Part shown: piece by piece, positions 12,140 to 25,307 of the stretch | How positions within the stretch are numbered: position 1 is the first letter of the stretch | Layout of the letters: each line of letters begins with the position of its first letter | From: Lojkania enalia | Lineage: Eukaryota; Ascomycota; Dothideomycetes; Pleosporales | Direction of reading: 5' to 3' | Assembly: GCA_010094045.1 (NCBI GenBank) | Contig: ML986705.1 | Span: forward strand, 88,268 to 152,267 | Length of the DNA stretch: 64,000 nt | The notes under the pieces: model-generated | Database searches by the model: none | Told to the model about the DNA's origin: nothing | The model's input: the letters and a program-made list of their open reading frames with translations, nothing else | Translations under genes and position numbers: made by a program

Positions 12140-13107
12140 ACGAAATCACGAAGATGACTCTGTTTTAGAAGCTGTCCACAAACAGATATCGGGCGAACAG
12201 GTAGGGGACGAGTGTCGAGTGGCTCTCCGATAACAGAGCAAAAAGGTATTATAAACTAATCCTACACATGTTGACAATAGCTTTTCCAGCTCGAGTTGAT
12301 TCTAGTAGAAGTTTATTGGGATGAGCTGATTCTATTATCACAAGCTTGATGAACGAATGTTATAATTAATTCACCCCAACAAATGTGATTAAGTTTAGCG
12401 AACCGTTATCCCGAAAATATACTCAAAAAACTGATATTTTAAAGCTAAACATCTCTACAACAACCAATGGAAAAGCCATGAAAATTTTACCAATGGCTAT
12501 CTTATAAATAATCTATAGTACGTTAGGATTTTAGAGTCATAGCTCTGCAGTTATCTACATAGCCAAGATAAATTGGGGGGGCAAGCACACCTAATTCTTG
12601 GAGACCAAGGAATGGACCATGAGAGGGCTACGGGTCGAGAACCGGACTTTTCCAGCGGCGTAAAAACCTAAAAACTGAGTTCTAACTAGGTGCTCAGCGC
12701 CGCAAAACGCTATCTGCCAGCCCTGGGGCACCCCCGCACACTACCATCGAATCCATCATCGCAGCTGCCGCTTGCACTAGCCAAAGCCCTCCTCTCCATC
12801 CAACGACGAATTCACTGGGGGTCTGCATTGTCGATCCGGCGCTTGGCTGAAGACTGTGCGGCCGTCTGCGATATGAAATGATGATAGTAGCTCCGGCGCC
12901 TTAGAGCGGATCCTTGAACCATCCCGAGGGCCGCAGCGCGAAACACCGAGCCCTAGCAAATGACCATCGGCGCAAATGTACCATACGCGGAGTATTTACC
13001 ACCCCGGCATCCTCGTCGACGAAGTTGGCCGACCTTCTACCTGCAATCGATGACGGGGTGCGCCAAATCCTGGGAATCCAGAGGCGGGAGGATCAAGTGT
13101 CGGTTGC
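12140..13107. other. AT-rich flank plus unassigned short ORF
   Basis: 12140-12560 is AT-rich lipase 5' flank. A 63-codon plus ORF at 12690-12881 is GC-richer than its surroundings but shows no domain. Nothing else is supportable. Confidence 0.35.
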
Positions 13108-13257
13108 TGTCACATGTTTCTACTATCCTATTATAGTTGGTCTGTTTTTCAGGCCTATATAGTCTCGCCATTGCCAGCTTCTAGCGAGGCAGGCCATTTA
13201 CCCTCCTTCAATACATCAATATTTGCCTCAGCAATTGATGCTCCCTGATACGCGACA
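13108..13257 (+). mobile_element. 150-bp solo-LTR-like element, copy 1
   Basis: The element begins TGTCACATG and ends GATACGCGACA (TG...CA, with short inverted TGTC/GACA termini). It is flanked by a perfect 5-bp direct repeat, GTTGC, at 13103-13107 and 13258-13262. Three relatives occur at 26536, 29401 and 51106. The size and 5-bp duplication fit a solo LTR or a TRIM-type element; no internal region is found in the window. Confidence 0.75.
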
Positions 13258-14656
13258 GTTGCTGTAGATGAACCACAAGCTGCTTCACATTTTGCCGGCC
13301 TAGTATCAAAATTTTTGGCCGAATTGCGGAGGAATTTACGCAATTGCTTGCTTGAGGACTGTTGGAAGGCAATTTTGAACACCATACTGAGGCGCCTGGT
13401 AGGTCACGGCCAGGCACGCTGAAGACGCATGCCTGAGGAGGTAAACTTCTTGGTGATTCTGGAGGATCCGGTGGACTACATGCCAACTTTATATGCCAGT
13501 TTAGAATTCCGATTTTAAGCCAAAAATTTCGTCCCCCAACGAGTTACGAAATAAAGATCCCGGCAAAATGCGCACTCCTTCACACTAGCAAAAAGCACTC
13601 TACCTAACTTCAGCCTAGATGATGCTGTAGGTACTGTAGCTACCGAATCTGCCTTTGTTGGGTCTATATCATCACCGTTACTATACACTCAATCAGCTGC
13701 GTCAACAAGCAGCACTAAGGTTCTGGATCCATATTGCATATCGATACCGAAACCGATATCACAATTTGGCTCACACACGATGCATTCGTGCAGCAGCACT
13801 AGCAGCGACTGGCTGATTGCTGGGCATCTTTGTCAATACTAAGCAGTCCCCATGCGGATGACATATGTAATTGGTTTCTTTTAGTTGTGTAAGCGAAAGG
13901 GCTGAGTCTAAGCGGGAGTTTGATTAGTTCACACAATCAAGCCGCGATTAGTAGTGCTTAGATGCTCACGATCCTTAGGGATATAGGTCATCAGGCAGTG
14001 TGAGACACGAGCTTAGAATCTGATCTCAGATTCTAGACGCTTAATGCAGAGCTTGTGCATTTTCTAACTCGGATACTAGCTTGGTACAAAGTAGGGTTCA
14101 AGGACACCATTGTGGTGAAGCTAGACTACACTCTGAGAAATGGAGCATTTGAGTAACTATCAAGATGAGGGATAAATGATATCTGTCAACACATGAGACA
14201 TTTGTCTTTATTTTTGCCTGGATTCATCCTTGTAGAAGCTCCCTCTATAAACTTTCTGTTCACTAAGCCTGTATAAATATGGTCGAGACATTACGTGTCA
14301 CTCGCGTCCTTTCGAATTAGGCTAAAAAGTAGCTTTCATTACCTGTTCTATTGTGGACGCAAATGGCTGACCTGCGTATCGAGAAACATGAACGCTGCTT
14401 CCACCTCCGGCCTAACTAATGATGGCGAAGATTGAATCACATGCCAGACAGCTCAATAAGCCATAGTGAAGTGGATATCTCAGCCACAGCCACTTTGTAC
14501 TGCCTGCTACACGCCTCTATTTGCCAGTAGTTGCTCTACTAATGTTCCTCTACAAATATATTGGCATAGACATAATATTATATTACTCACCCCTGGAAAT
14601 CTACTTACCTCCATTCCAACAATTTCCTCTGCTAAAGCCCGCAATAATCCCTCTTT
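13258..14656. other. No recognisable gene
   Basis: Left of the HET relic. A short minus-strand frame at 13208-13486 runs through the LTR and is not supported as a gene. An open stretch at 14466-14656 could be the 5' leader of the HET gene, but I cannot assign it. Confidence 0.35.
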
Positions 14657-17600
14657 ATGCGTCTTTTACGGTCTTCAGATGACGGCATATTCAACCTGGT
14701 CGAATTTTCTAGCAAGGGCATTCAGCCACATGATATTCTCTCACACACTTGGGGGCCAGATAATGAGGAATTTACCCTAAAAGATATAAGAAAGAGCATA
14801 GGCAATGCTAAGGCTCGCTATGCGAAGATTCAATATCGCGGAAAGGAAGTCGTAAAGGACGACCTCCAATACTTCTACGTAGAAGCGGTTCTGAGCTTGC
14901 AGCAGCCATTAATCCATGTTTAGCTGTATCAAAATGCGTCAAGATGCTACGTATATTTATGTGATGCATTAGTTGGTGATATAGTACAAGACAGCAACTT
15001 CTCCTGAAGATGGAAGCCAATATTCAAGAGAAATAGATTGTATACTCGTGGCTAGAAACTTCAAGAACTTGTTGCGCCGACATCAGTCAAGTATTTCTCT
15101 AAGGGGAAGAGCTACTCAGTAATAAATAATCACTTGAGCAAACTATGTGTGAGATAACTAGAATCTCTATTAATGTCCTCTAAGGAACCCGTTACTTTGT
15201 TTTCAGGTAGATAAAAGCATGTCATAGACAGCAAATCGCTAAACAAAACGTGAAGAAAATGCTGCTTATATATGGAGGATGATAGGAAAAGGCGTTTGCT
15301 CGACTGCGGAAGAAGATCAAATGAACCTCACAGAACGAACCGCCTGTTCTGGCACTCGCATTTCTCACCGAGAAACCAAAGCGAAATCGCGAGCTGCCTC
15401 CGACCCTGCAATCCAAAGAAGAGCATAAGAGGATGCCGACGGAATCATTGAGATTCGATTAGATAGACTTGCGCTAGATGAGCATCAAGAGCGCTCGTGT
15501 TAAAACCCATAAATGGCTGTTGAAAAATTCTGAATACGTCGCTTAGCTTAATGCCATAAAATTGAGCGAACATTATGGTTTCTTGTGGATTAAAGAAAAG
15601 CTTGAAACTGGAAAGTCGACAATAACCAAATTCGCTATGGGTAATGCACCCAAGTGGGTGAAGGATAAGCTAGCTATCTTGTCCTTCTTCAATGCGCGAG
15701 GCGAGTCCCTAGAGAAGTCGACCGGGGGAACACATGAGCCTCTATTACTGCAACTGCTCGAACGAATCCCAGAGCCTCAGTGCGTTTGTAGATCGCTTGG
15801 CCTACCAATATTTAGCAGCAACTTATACCACCCATGGATAGTCGAAGCGCTAAATACACTATCAGGGGAAGTTATCTAAAGCATTGGAAAGTTATCTGTA
15901 ATTTTTTAATCGACAAGTTAGATGAATGCAATAAACGATAGATCCAGGACATAATATCATTTCTTGAAAACCCTAGCGAACTCACTATGCTAGCTGGCAT
16001 CAAGTTCCATGTCTTCTTCTCAAGTAGGCATTACATACACATTACCACTGGAAGAGAGTTAAGTCTGGTTCTTGAAGGAAAAGAAGGCCATGACTAGGAT
16101 ATTACGAACCATATCTACAGGGAGTTAAAGATTGGGCGTAATATGCTTGCTTAGTGGATGCACGCAGACCCTAAAGAGAAGGCTTTCTGAATATTTATGT
16201 GGATTTCTCTTGTTGTAAGAATACTAAATGAAGAACATGGTCACGGGCATATGCATGCATTTCGACGACGACTTCAGGAGATTCCTGGCGATTTGCATGA
16301 GCTGTTCTGCCATATTATTTTGCGCGACTCACGCAAGAGAGACAAACTAGTCCTATATCTTCAGTGGGTTCTCTTCATGAGGCAATGGCTGGCTCTGGAG
16401 CAGCTGTAATTCGCTATCTTTTCCGGTTTCAAACCTGAGGCGCCGTCAAGATAATGTTTTGAAGGAATCACAGGAGATCAAGGGATTTTTACTTGATTCA
16501 TCCAAGGGCCTCGTTGAAATTACAACATTTAACACCCAGAAAGCGCAATTTCATTCGCGAATCGGTAAAGGATTTTCTTCTGAAAAGCATGGACTTGGAA
16601 GCTTCTGGCTCAACATTGCGAAAAACCTTCAAGGCCAAAGTCACGAGCGGCTAAAACAGTGCTGCCTTATTTACATAAGCATTGACTTTTTCCAGCGATC
16701 TAGAAATTCCGAGAATCATTCACAAGCTTCATCGCAGGAAGCTGCAGATATATGCCGGTCAGCAACAAGTGCATTCCCCTTCCAAGAGTATGCTGTAAGC
16801 AATGTGCTATGCCATGCAGACATTGCTGTCGAACATGGTATCGCTCAGGAGATACTTCAGAGCTTCTAGCCTAATCGTTGGATTAAGCCCGCTAATCTAT
16901 TCGGAAATATAAAATACGCTGATATACAGAATGGGTGAACCTTTTATATGTATTGACGGAGAGAAATATGTTACACCCCATCAAGGTTTCTGCATCTGTC
17001 TCGGCACAGCTTACGGTTGGCTACGAGCGCCACAAGCCTCCATTATTCGCAGCTCTTGCAAATGATAGTAAGGAAGCCATACAAATATTTCTTAGAGCTT
17101 ACTCTGTTAATCGGCCTGCCGAGAGACAACTTTTAGAAGTTTACGCTCAGTACATCCTTGATAGAGGAAGGGAAAAGGGTTTGAACGAGGTTTCTGGTTC
17201 TCGCGACAGAGGTCCATACTCTCATATTTAGTAGAGCTTGGTGATCAAGTGTTGTTTTCTCTTGTGTTTAATAAGGAGAGAACTCCGCCGGACATTGAAT
17301 CACTTGAGTATGCCGTTAAAAATGGTCGCTCAGTCGTAGTCAAATTAACACCCGAAAATGGAAAGTTTGACTATTCTGGTCCAATGCTCTCATTGGCAGC
17401 CAAGAATGGACACAATACAATGGTCAAGCAGCTACTCTAGGTAGGAAATATCGATGTAGACTGAAGGGATTGCTATGGAAAGACACTGCTATCGTGGGCG
17501 GCAGGGAATAGACATGCGGATGTTGTCAAGTTGCTGCTCCAGACAAGCAAGGTCGACGCGGACTTGAAGGATGAGCGCGGGCAAACGCCGCTATCAATGG

Positions 17601-18000
17601 GGCCAGAGAATGGGCATAAGGCAGTTGCCCAGCGGCTGCTAGAGATTAGCAAATTTGACGTCAACTCAAAGGATGACTATGGAATAACGCCGCCTTTATG
17701 GGTAGTATGGAGAAGGCATGAGGTGGCGGGAAAGGTCGATGTTGACGCGACACATCCCGACAAATGTACACGGTTGCTTTTTGCCATAGGGAACGGGCGC
17801 GAGGTAGTGGCCAAGCTGGTGTTTAAGACGAATAAGGCTGAAGTTTGTCGCGAAAGATTCAAACGGAATGATACCACTGTTGTTAGTAGCACAGAACGGA
17901 CATGAGGGTGGTTAAGCAGCTGCTTGAGACAAGCAAGTTTAGTGTCAACTTAAAGGACCGCCGAAGACGAACACCGCTATTATGGGTAGTAGATAGGGAG
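14657..18000 (+). pseudogene. HET-NACHT-ankyrin incompatibility-type (NLR-like) gene, heavily decayed
   Basis: The domains appear in the normal order for fungal HET/STAND proteins. The HET domain starts at 14657 with MRLLRSSDDGIFNLVEF, then ILSHTWG at about 14726 (hallmark ILSHTWG), and continues in broken frames to about 15400 (IYGG...KAFARLR). A linker with KWLLKNSEYV leads to the NTPase: LSEHYGFLWIKEKLETGKST at 15562-15621, where the Walker A GKPGTGKST has lost Gly residues and Pro, and SVIFLIDKLDECN (Walker B) near 15893-15930. The winged-helix part reads RRRLQEIPGDLHELF (about 16268-16312). From about 17290 to 18000 there are ankyrin-like units such as LAAKNGHNTMVKQLL. There are more than a dozen stops, many TAG/TGA at Trp or Gln positions. 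Intact relatives trigger cell death on non-self recognition; this copy cannot. Confidence 0.8.
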
Positions 18001-18802
18001 ACCTGTCCTTTGTTGATGGCATCTCATCGGTGGATGCGCTTCTCTTAACAATCTTTATTATTTTCTAGCTGGACTAGGCTATTTAATACTTTCCTACTGT
18101 TTCGTACTAACGGTGAATGCCACTATCCCACTTTTGTGACACTAGACTAGCCTCTAGTATCAGAGCGCTTAAGATATGGCATCGATGTTGTGTTATTTGG
18201 AAGAGCCCCTGTATGGTGTGTGCGTGCGAAATTAGGATCTGGCCGCAACTCTAGAGTTGTTCATCTCGCCCACTACAAATACGGCAGAACCTGTATTCTT
18301 ATATGTTGGTGATGCTTGCACTTCCGCTTGCGCTTGCATTGGCCCTCGGCGAGGGACTTTCGAGAGGCCTGAGAGGAAGCGGCCACGAGGAACTAGCCCT
18401 TAATATGGAAATAGAAGCTAGCCAAGCATTGATGTCAACATCGTGACGATCATCGTAGGGCATAGCAGATGGTAAACTTCATGGCGGCCTGACGTGACGA
18501 CGCACTGTTTGCTAGCTCTGCGACGTAGACTTTGCACGTATGCTGCGCCTCATCGCGGTCTAGTAGCTGGATGCTCGGGAATGGCTCGGCAGTAGCGCCA
18601 CCTAATCGCATATCGGAGGCGGCTTCAAAACTAATTAAACTGTTCCTGGCGTCCACTCGCGTAGCGCAGTTGCCGAGTCAGCTGACGAGTCCGAGGCTTC
18701 CGAATTGCTTCTCGCCACCTCTCGTCACTACTCTCCGCCACAGGAAGCATCCTAAATACTCTGCCTATATCGCTTTTCATAACCGCAGCGCGCTTTCTTA
18801 AA
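18001..18802. other. No recognisable gene; 5' flank of HTH gene
   Basis: After the last ankyrin-like unit nothing is assignable. A plus ORF at 18532-18801 runs up to the HTH gene start and overlaps a minus ORF; neither shows a domain. Confidence 0.35.
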
Positions 18803-19378
18803 ATGCCAAACATCATCCGCAGACCACGTTCTAGGCAACCTGAGCGACGACACAATCGAGCCTGCGATCCCGGCACACACCTTACCTACGAAGAACGATG
18901 TCGCATCTACCGTCTTTCACAACTTCCGGGTTGTAGCCAAAGAGCGATTGCCTCAACCCTTCAACTCCCTCGTACAACGGTACAATCCGTGATATATGCC
19001 ATGTCTGAGAATTACAGAAAGGAGCAGAACCGCACTCGAGCACCTGTCCAACACTCCGCACCAGCCGCTGGATCTAGTAGTGCCGTCTGCACGCCACTTG
19101 GATCGAATACAGGGACACAGACGCAAACAGCCATTCGACAGCCTTCCCTACACCATCTCACGAGCTCGACCTCTGTGCCAGATGATTACCATAAACAATC
19201 TTCACAGCCAGCTGTAGCTGATTATAATCGGGACCAAAATCAGCTGGATGGCTTCTCGACGTTACGCTTCGATCTACAGCAACCCGACGCGCGTGAAGGC
19301 TCGATTAGGACTTCATTACCACCACAACCCCCTAAGCTTACACCTATGGAGCCGCGAGCTATCTATCCAAGTTTGTAG
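18803..19378 (+). CDS. Helix-turn-helix domain protein, 191 aa
   Basis: A single open ORF, with ATG in a good context (AAAATG). Residues about 29-65 (LTYEERCRIYRL, then GCSQRAIASTLQLPRTTVQ) have the spacing of the N-terminal HTH of Tc1/mariner-type transposases: helix 1, S-x-R-x-I-A, then the recognition helix with PR-T-T-V. The first 25 residues are very basic (RRPRSRQPERRH), suiting nuclear import or DNA contact. The rest is Ser/Gln/Pro-rich and low in order, and no DDE catalytic domain follows. It is therefore either a domesticated or truncated transposase DNA-binding module or a small fungal regulator. It has no in-frame stop although neighbouring sequence is decayed. Partners and targets are unknown. 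Confidence 0.5.
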   Translation: MPNIIRRPRSRQPERRHNRACDPGTHLTYEERCRIYRLSQLPGCSQRAIASTLQLPRTTVQSVIYAMSENYRKEQNRTRAPVQHSAPAAGSSSAVCTPLGSNTGTQTQTAIRQPSLHHLTSSTSVPDDYHKQSSQPAVADYNRDQNQLDGFSTLRFDLQQPDAREGSIRTSLPPQPPKLTPMEPRAIYPSL

Positions 19379-20640
19379 ATTGCGCATTCCCTTTACCAAT
19401 TTCTGCTACGCTAGGGCTGGACAATGTATGATGTCTAGCGAATCGTTTAAGGCATTCGCGGTGTAAAACTGCAGGACAGGCAGCAGCAGCCGCTGTCAGA
19501 GACATGATTTGCAGTCTCTAGAGAGACGGATAGCAACTGCTCTAGGTTGGGGCAAGAGGCCGCTTGTGTTTATTGCACAGATAGAGGCTGCTGCAGCATA
19601 CGGAAAGGGTTTTAAGCCGATGAAGGCTGGAGTTGAGAGTCGCAGAGATGGCATATTGACACTATTATTTTGGCCAGTTTGCCGGGATGAGCAAGGGCAT
19701 AGCGGAGCTGGTGAGTCGAATATGCATGGGGCCTCTTTAGCGCCTAATTGCGCTACAAACAAGAATGTTCTAAAGTCTTTACTGCAACAAAAGAAACCTC
19801 TTGCACAAGTGAGAATCTACCTTCTGCGCTTTAAAGTGAAAGATGGGGAATGCGAAAACCCCCAAGGTGGACGCAGGACCGAGTTGAGGATAGAATGGCT
19901 GTCGGCCCCATTTGGGCTAGCCATGCGCCCCCAAAAGTTTGGCACAGCGCGGATACCAACGCCTAGGTTCAGCGCAGCTATCCCACATCACTATCTAACT
20001 CGATCAAACCGTTGTTTACCCCTAGCAAGCCGCTTGCTGGGAGAACAGCATACTCTGAAAAAGGAAAAAGAAAAAAAAAAAAAAAAAAAGGTTTAAATGC
20101 AATCCAGCACTTACCATTAGATAACCATGCTACTACATCGCGGAAACATTGTAGTCCCATCCCGAACTCCGTAGCCATATGCAGACAATGACGGGACCAA
20201 TAATTACCTTGTCAATTCGGTGAATCGACTTTTCGGATTCAACGGCTGGTCCTGTACGATCCGGGGCTTGGAGGTAGATTTCGTATACCTTCCAAATCTT
20301 ATCGTCTAGCATCAACCTCATTTTAACTACAAGTACAGGTAGATCCTGACAAGAACACTACGTGAATCTCAGCGGGAGTGTCAGTTATTATTTCGTTGTC
20401 TCTAGCAGATGGTACAATCCGGGATGTCAGTCTAACCACTTCTCTGCTCTTTGACCACCTAATAAACAGTAGTATATCGGCTCGGGTATGTCGAGGATTG
20501 CGATAGTAAAGGGAAGGCTTTTGAAGGAGCGAATAAGGGCGCGGCTGCCGATATTCTCTGCAGAGCTCCTCAGTATTCTGAAGACTCGCGCAGCCAGCAG
20601 GAGTCTCCGTCAAGCACTTTAGTGTTTAGCCAATGCTGAA
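19379..20640. other. Unassigned region with A-rich tract
   Basis: A plus ORF at 19509-20096 (195 codons) ends in a lysine run encoded by an A-rich tract at about 20058-20090; I see no domain and doubt it is a gene. On the minus strand, fragments at 20133-20321 and 20323-20613 might be parts of one decayed protein, but no family is evident. Confidence 0.3.
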
Positions 20641-22597
20641 AAGGCAGATTGAAGAAATATCTCGTCCACAATGTAGTGATGACGGGAAAAACATAATAAT
20701 TGCAACAATGAGCGGCAACCTTGTCCCGGTGAGCCTGGCTGCCCAAGAGGAAGACCGGTCATAGCCGAGTTTGGAAGTGACCCATTGAAGAAGAGGAACT
20801 TTATAGAGAAAGCTTAGTTGAGGTATCCCTTGCCTACTAGCTGCTAGATCCGGGCGAATAGAGTGAGCGATCTACTTCCAGAGCGGCTTTCACTAGATGT
20901 CAGAGCGCCGGATCAGCAACACGTGGCTTGAGATTGATGACTACCAGAATGGTCATTCAACAGCCACTACTTAATCTTTACTTCTCTTTAGCGAAATGGG
21001 AAGGACCATGTTATATATGATCTAGATTTTCCTGAGATTTAGAGAGTCGAAGTAACGCTTACGTGGAAGAGACAAGAGAGCCTACTATGCTATTGCTAAG
21101 AGCATACAGGATTGACACCAACCACGTGCGCTGAAGCGGACTACTTTGGCTTTGGTCACTTTCTATTTCAAGGCTCGACTGGGGATCAGAAACAAAATAG
21201 GAGCGCTTTGCAAGCCTACTTCTAGCCAACAGAAGACAAGTCCAATTTTGAACCTGCTCGCGTGAAACAAATAACGGTGCAAGTAGAAGGCTACGCTTTC
21301 TTAGTTTAGAATTGGCATAAACTCTGAACTGTTTCTCTTGCCTCGGGACTGTTTTATGCAGACTTGAAGACATGATCGATAGGAGGTACAATAATGGGGG
21401 TAAATGGTAGTATTAGAGACGAATCCTCTGAGAGGAACTCTTTGTAGATGGAGACAATAGATAACTAAGGTCATGTGATCCTAGTGCACCCCTATTCCAG
21501 CCCCGAGTTACTGTAGGAGACAACATTAGGGAGCGACCTTGAGAGGGTGCAGCACTACAGAGTCAGTGGAAAGACAATAGCACCAATGCAGTGTTTCAGC
21601 ACACGCAATATTGAGATGTAGTCTGCCCGGTCAATGTACTACCAAACAGCCGCAAGAGTCCGGTATAGATTAGTCTTTGGAAGCTCGAGAAATTAAACAT
21701 GATTATCAAGCGATCGCATCGACGCAAGAGAATCCACAGATTGGCGAACGGAAGCTAGATCATGGAAGAATGGTATCGTGGCTATGGAGAGGGGAGACTT
21801 TGACGAAGTTAAACATGTGTCCGGTAGGGTAGAATTGTACCAGAAGGGCGGTTCCTTACGCTCTCAGCGACTAAAGGCAATTGTACCTAGAATAAACCTT
21901 TGGCTATAAGCACTAGTCATGTATAAAATGCACGGTTCGACTATGCCCAATAATGAGAGCCTGCGCAAAGCAACACGTAAGGAGCTATATAGGAGGCGGA
22001 TCGACGTGGTTAGCATATATATGATGACGAAATGGCAAAAATTATTGAGAAGGCGAACATTGTAATAGTCGTGATCGAAAACCCTAGAGTCCGTATGGAT
22101 AGACTTTTCCTCGGTGCGAGCATACAAGCTTATGAGGTTTAGACAAAGCATGCCTGCAGCTCATTCATACCCGCCGAACACCCTCTTACTCTAAGGCATG
22201 TTTCCATCGCAGTCTCAAATTCAAGTCGTGCGATCTCTTCACGCAAATGTATAAAGAACAGAAATAACTTTCTCAGCTACAGGAAATTTCTGTGTGGGGT
22301 CGACCACGTCGACATCAAATTTCCGCAGCAGCATGGCCACAATCACCGTGATGTTCCCAGTCGCAAGATGTCGACCTGGACATTATGTTGGCCCTTCACC
22401 AAACGCCATATTATACTTGCGAAGACCGGGTTCCTTGAGGAATTGCTTACTAACAATCTCCTCGACCCGCTCGCCAAACACGGACTCATCAAGATGTATC
22501 TATGGAGACGACATCATTATTCATCGGCCCTTCCGCCACACCTTATTTCTAACGACTGTGTCTTCGGTGATGTAACGCACCGAAGGGGAGACGGCCG
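20641..22597. other. No recognisable gene
   Basis: Both strands carry only short frames (for example minus 21059-21391 and plus 22294-22575) without domains, obvious introns or repeat relationships to the rest of the window. Confidence 0.35.
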
Positions 22598-23451
22598 TCA
22601 TGCGCAGTGTTTTAGTCTAGGCTGTCCGAAAACAGGGACAGTCGTTCCAGATATAATTTGCTCGGCGCTTCTACCCTTAAAATATAGAACAGTTTCGCCA
22701 ATAACAGTAGCTTTCACTTCAGAATTGAACAGCAGATATGAAATAAACCGAGAGGCGGCTTTGTGGGTATTCGGTGCTATCCTACAGAGAGTCAGAGAAT
22801 ATCCAGCTCCTAGTATACACCGAGCAGCCATAATAAGAGCGCAAGTGAACTTATCTTTCCCCCAGTAGATTTTTATGATCATAATGGTAATATCGCTATC
22901 CGCGAGCCCTACGATCCGCATCTTTCTTTCTAGGGGATTGGTAAACCATACCGTGTCTGCTCGCTCCTTGCTGGGTGAGATAGAGTACTCCTCCAGAGCG
23001 CCAGAACCCCTCTCACTTGTTAATCTCATCTTCCTACTCAGGGGAGGGGGATAACGAATCAGAAGCTGCCATACTAGATTGTCATAATCTAGGAGAACCC
23101 ATGCTATGTCGGACTCGATTTTACGCAGCAAATCTCCAAGGAATTTTTGCTGCGCAGCATTTATGAAAAACTAGAAGTTAGAGTGAATAGTAACATGTTC
23201 ATAGTGTCCATTGAGATCTGCATCACCTACTTGGTTTGTACCGCTAGATATGCAATATTCATCATTTTCATATGATAAGCGACAAACTCGGCACTAATTT
23301 CATTAAGCAAATTTCTCGAGGAAAGCTGATGAATATGAAAGCCACGAGTATGCCTTTCTGAGAATCTTTGGATTCTGAAGCAAGTCCACCGCTTTCTTAC
23401 CGTTCCGTACATAGCCTCGATTCCGACGGCCGAACACCCCAAATTATGCAA
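22598..23451 (-). CDS. Possible two-exon gene of unknown function
   Basis: A minus ORF at 23451-23227 ends with SAEFVAYHMKMMNIAYLAVQ. It is followed by a donor-like gtaggt, CTCTAAC and an acceptor tag at 23171. An open frame then runs from 23170 to 22598, starting FFINAAQQKFLGDLL and including SDIAWVLLDYDNLVWQLL. The two halves read like one helical protein, but the donor leaves the junction one base out of frame. Either the gene is frameshifted, the intron borders differ from my choice, or the first part is unrelated. The 3' part alone is 191 codons without a stop. I do not recognise a family, and the opposite strand also has open frames here. Confidence 0.35.
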
Positions 23452-25307
23452 TATTTTCTCGGCAAAGATCTCAAAAGTGAAGGTTGGCGAACTTTAAAAA
23501 ACTGCATTAACGTCCTCGGGCTTCGAAATGATGTAGAAGCTTTGATTTCCCCTCTCAATGCTGAACGGCTCACAGGTATTTCCAAAGTACAAACGCGCGC
23601 GCGTAATAAGCTCTTGCGAGTTTGCGACGGTGCTATTCAAGTCGCCGAGAACTACAAATTCTCATTAGTTCCAGGTTAAACGTGTAGGTGGATTGTGGTT
23701 ATGATTTACCGGGAATCTGATAAGGATACTCTATCAGGTCGTCGGTTCTGAATGCTGGAAGCACGGAAAACTTGACAACCCACCGAACTATCACCGAAAA
23801 CCCGAGAACGACGGGTATCAAGGAAAACAGGTATTTTTCTGAAGCTGTGACTCAAGTTTATGTCGCCATGGTGAACTGGGAGCTGAAGAGTCTCTGCAAA
23901 TATGCTGTCGACTGAGTGTGACGAGGGTTCTGCTTCCACAATTTTCTGTGTTAAGTCGAAGACGGTGAAGAAATAACAACAAATCCTAGCTCATGACCGC
24001 CAACTTCCTCGAAATAATCCTCAAACAGAAATCTAGGATTCAAGGGTGATTGTTGGCTGACCTGAATTATGGAATCCAATATAGAATTCGGGGAGATGGT
24101 CTAGACGCTGATCGGAATCCAAAGATCCAAGAAGAACCCTTTTGCCAAGCAAAACACCGTAGAATATCTCTTTCTAACTACCGTGTACTGGGTCACTTAG
24201 CAAATTTGGAATTGGAAGCCTAGAATATTCTGCTTCCTCTTGCTTCGGCGTAATGGCAATAACACGCACCGGTAATAGTCAGAACGCTTGAAGCGGAAAT
24301 TAGAGCTTTATTAGCTGGAAACCCACATTCAGCTGATCTCTATGAACGGGGTTCCTGTAGTCGGAGATTGCCACGGTTTTGTAGACTGAAACGGACAAAG
24401 TTAGGTGTTACGCATATTCTGAATGTTCTAGTTTCAATTACTTGCATGCGAATGTGAATTTTGCTTTCCATCAAATTGGTAAGATTCTAGGGCATTATAC
24501 AATATTTTTCAACATGGTGACCCCATTAATTCATGATATCCACCTAGAGAAAGGACTCTAGACTTAGTTCTCCTCATCATCTAATCTTATTAATTGCCAG
24601 TCTATCAATGTGCTAGGGCCGATCGTGGAATAGAATCCCGTTGAATGTACCTACGTTGTGTTGTTATTCTTGACAAGCTGCTCGATCGTTACTATGAACT
24701 AACTTTTATTCTTCGCTAGGATGTTTGCCGATAGTTATTATAGGACATTCTTCTTGGTATAGTTCAAGATATAGAAGTGGATTTACAAGTATATAGAAAC
24801 GAAATGCCTGGGCATTGAGCATCTAGTGAAGGGCGCAGATATCATAGATAAGGTCTACCTTAGAGTTTGTCTCGATCATACCATTCAATTCCGTATATAC
24901 AGACTATGATATCAAGTCTGGAGGAAGCATTCCAAATCGTTACGCCGGGACGGAAATATTACATAGTGACATCGTATTAGCGCATCGATGATATCAATTA
25001 GGCTCCACTCAATGCGTTATCTCTACATGTAGTCCCAAAAGACGTACGTGGCGACCGCAGTGTACAGTGCAGAAGCACCATCGTGCCAAAAGGCAACATT
25101 AAGTTAGCCGTGGGGTCAATACTCTCACGTCAGAAAACGACTCATGTCAGAAAGCAGAGAATGATAACATGTATAGCAAATATTAGATTATGTCCTGTGC
25201 CTACCTATTCATATATTATCCATGGCCCACACCATGCTGCACTTAATTGCAGCTTCCTGGTCTACGACCAGTTGATAACCCAGTCTTTGCCTTGCCTTCT
25301 CAATCGA
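23452..25307. other. No recognisable gene
   Basis: Short frames at 23368-23679 (+), 23706-23939 (-) and 25083-25430 (+) show no domain. 24000-25080 is AT-rich and stop-dense on both strands. Confidence 0.35.

Noticed and set aside
13155..13385. Minus-strand ORF through the 150-bp element as a gene
   Set aside because: It merely joins flanking DNA to the element; the target duplication shows the element was inserted there.
20058..20090. Poly-A tract as the tail of a LINE-type retrotransposon
   Set aside because: No reverse transcriptase or target duplication found next to it; simple A-rich tracts also occur at 31849.
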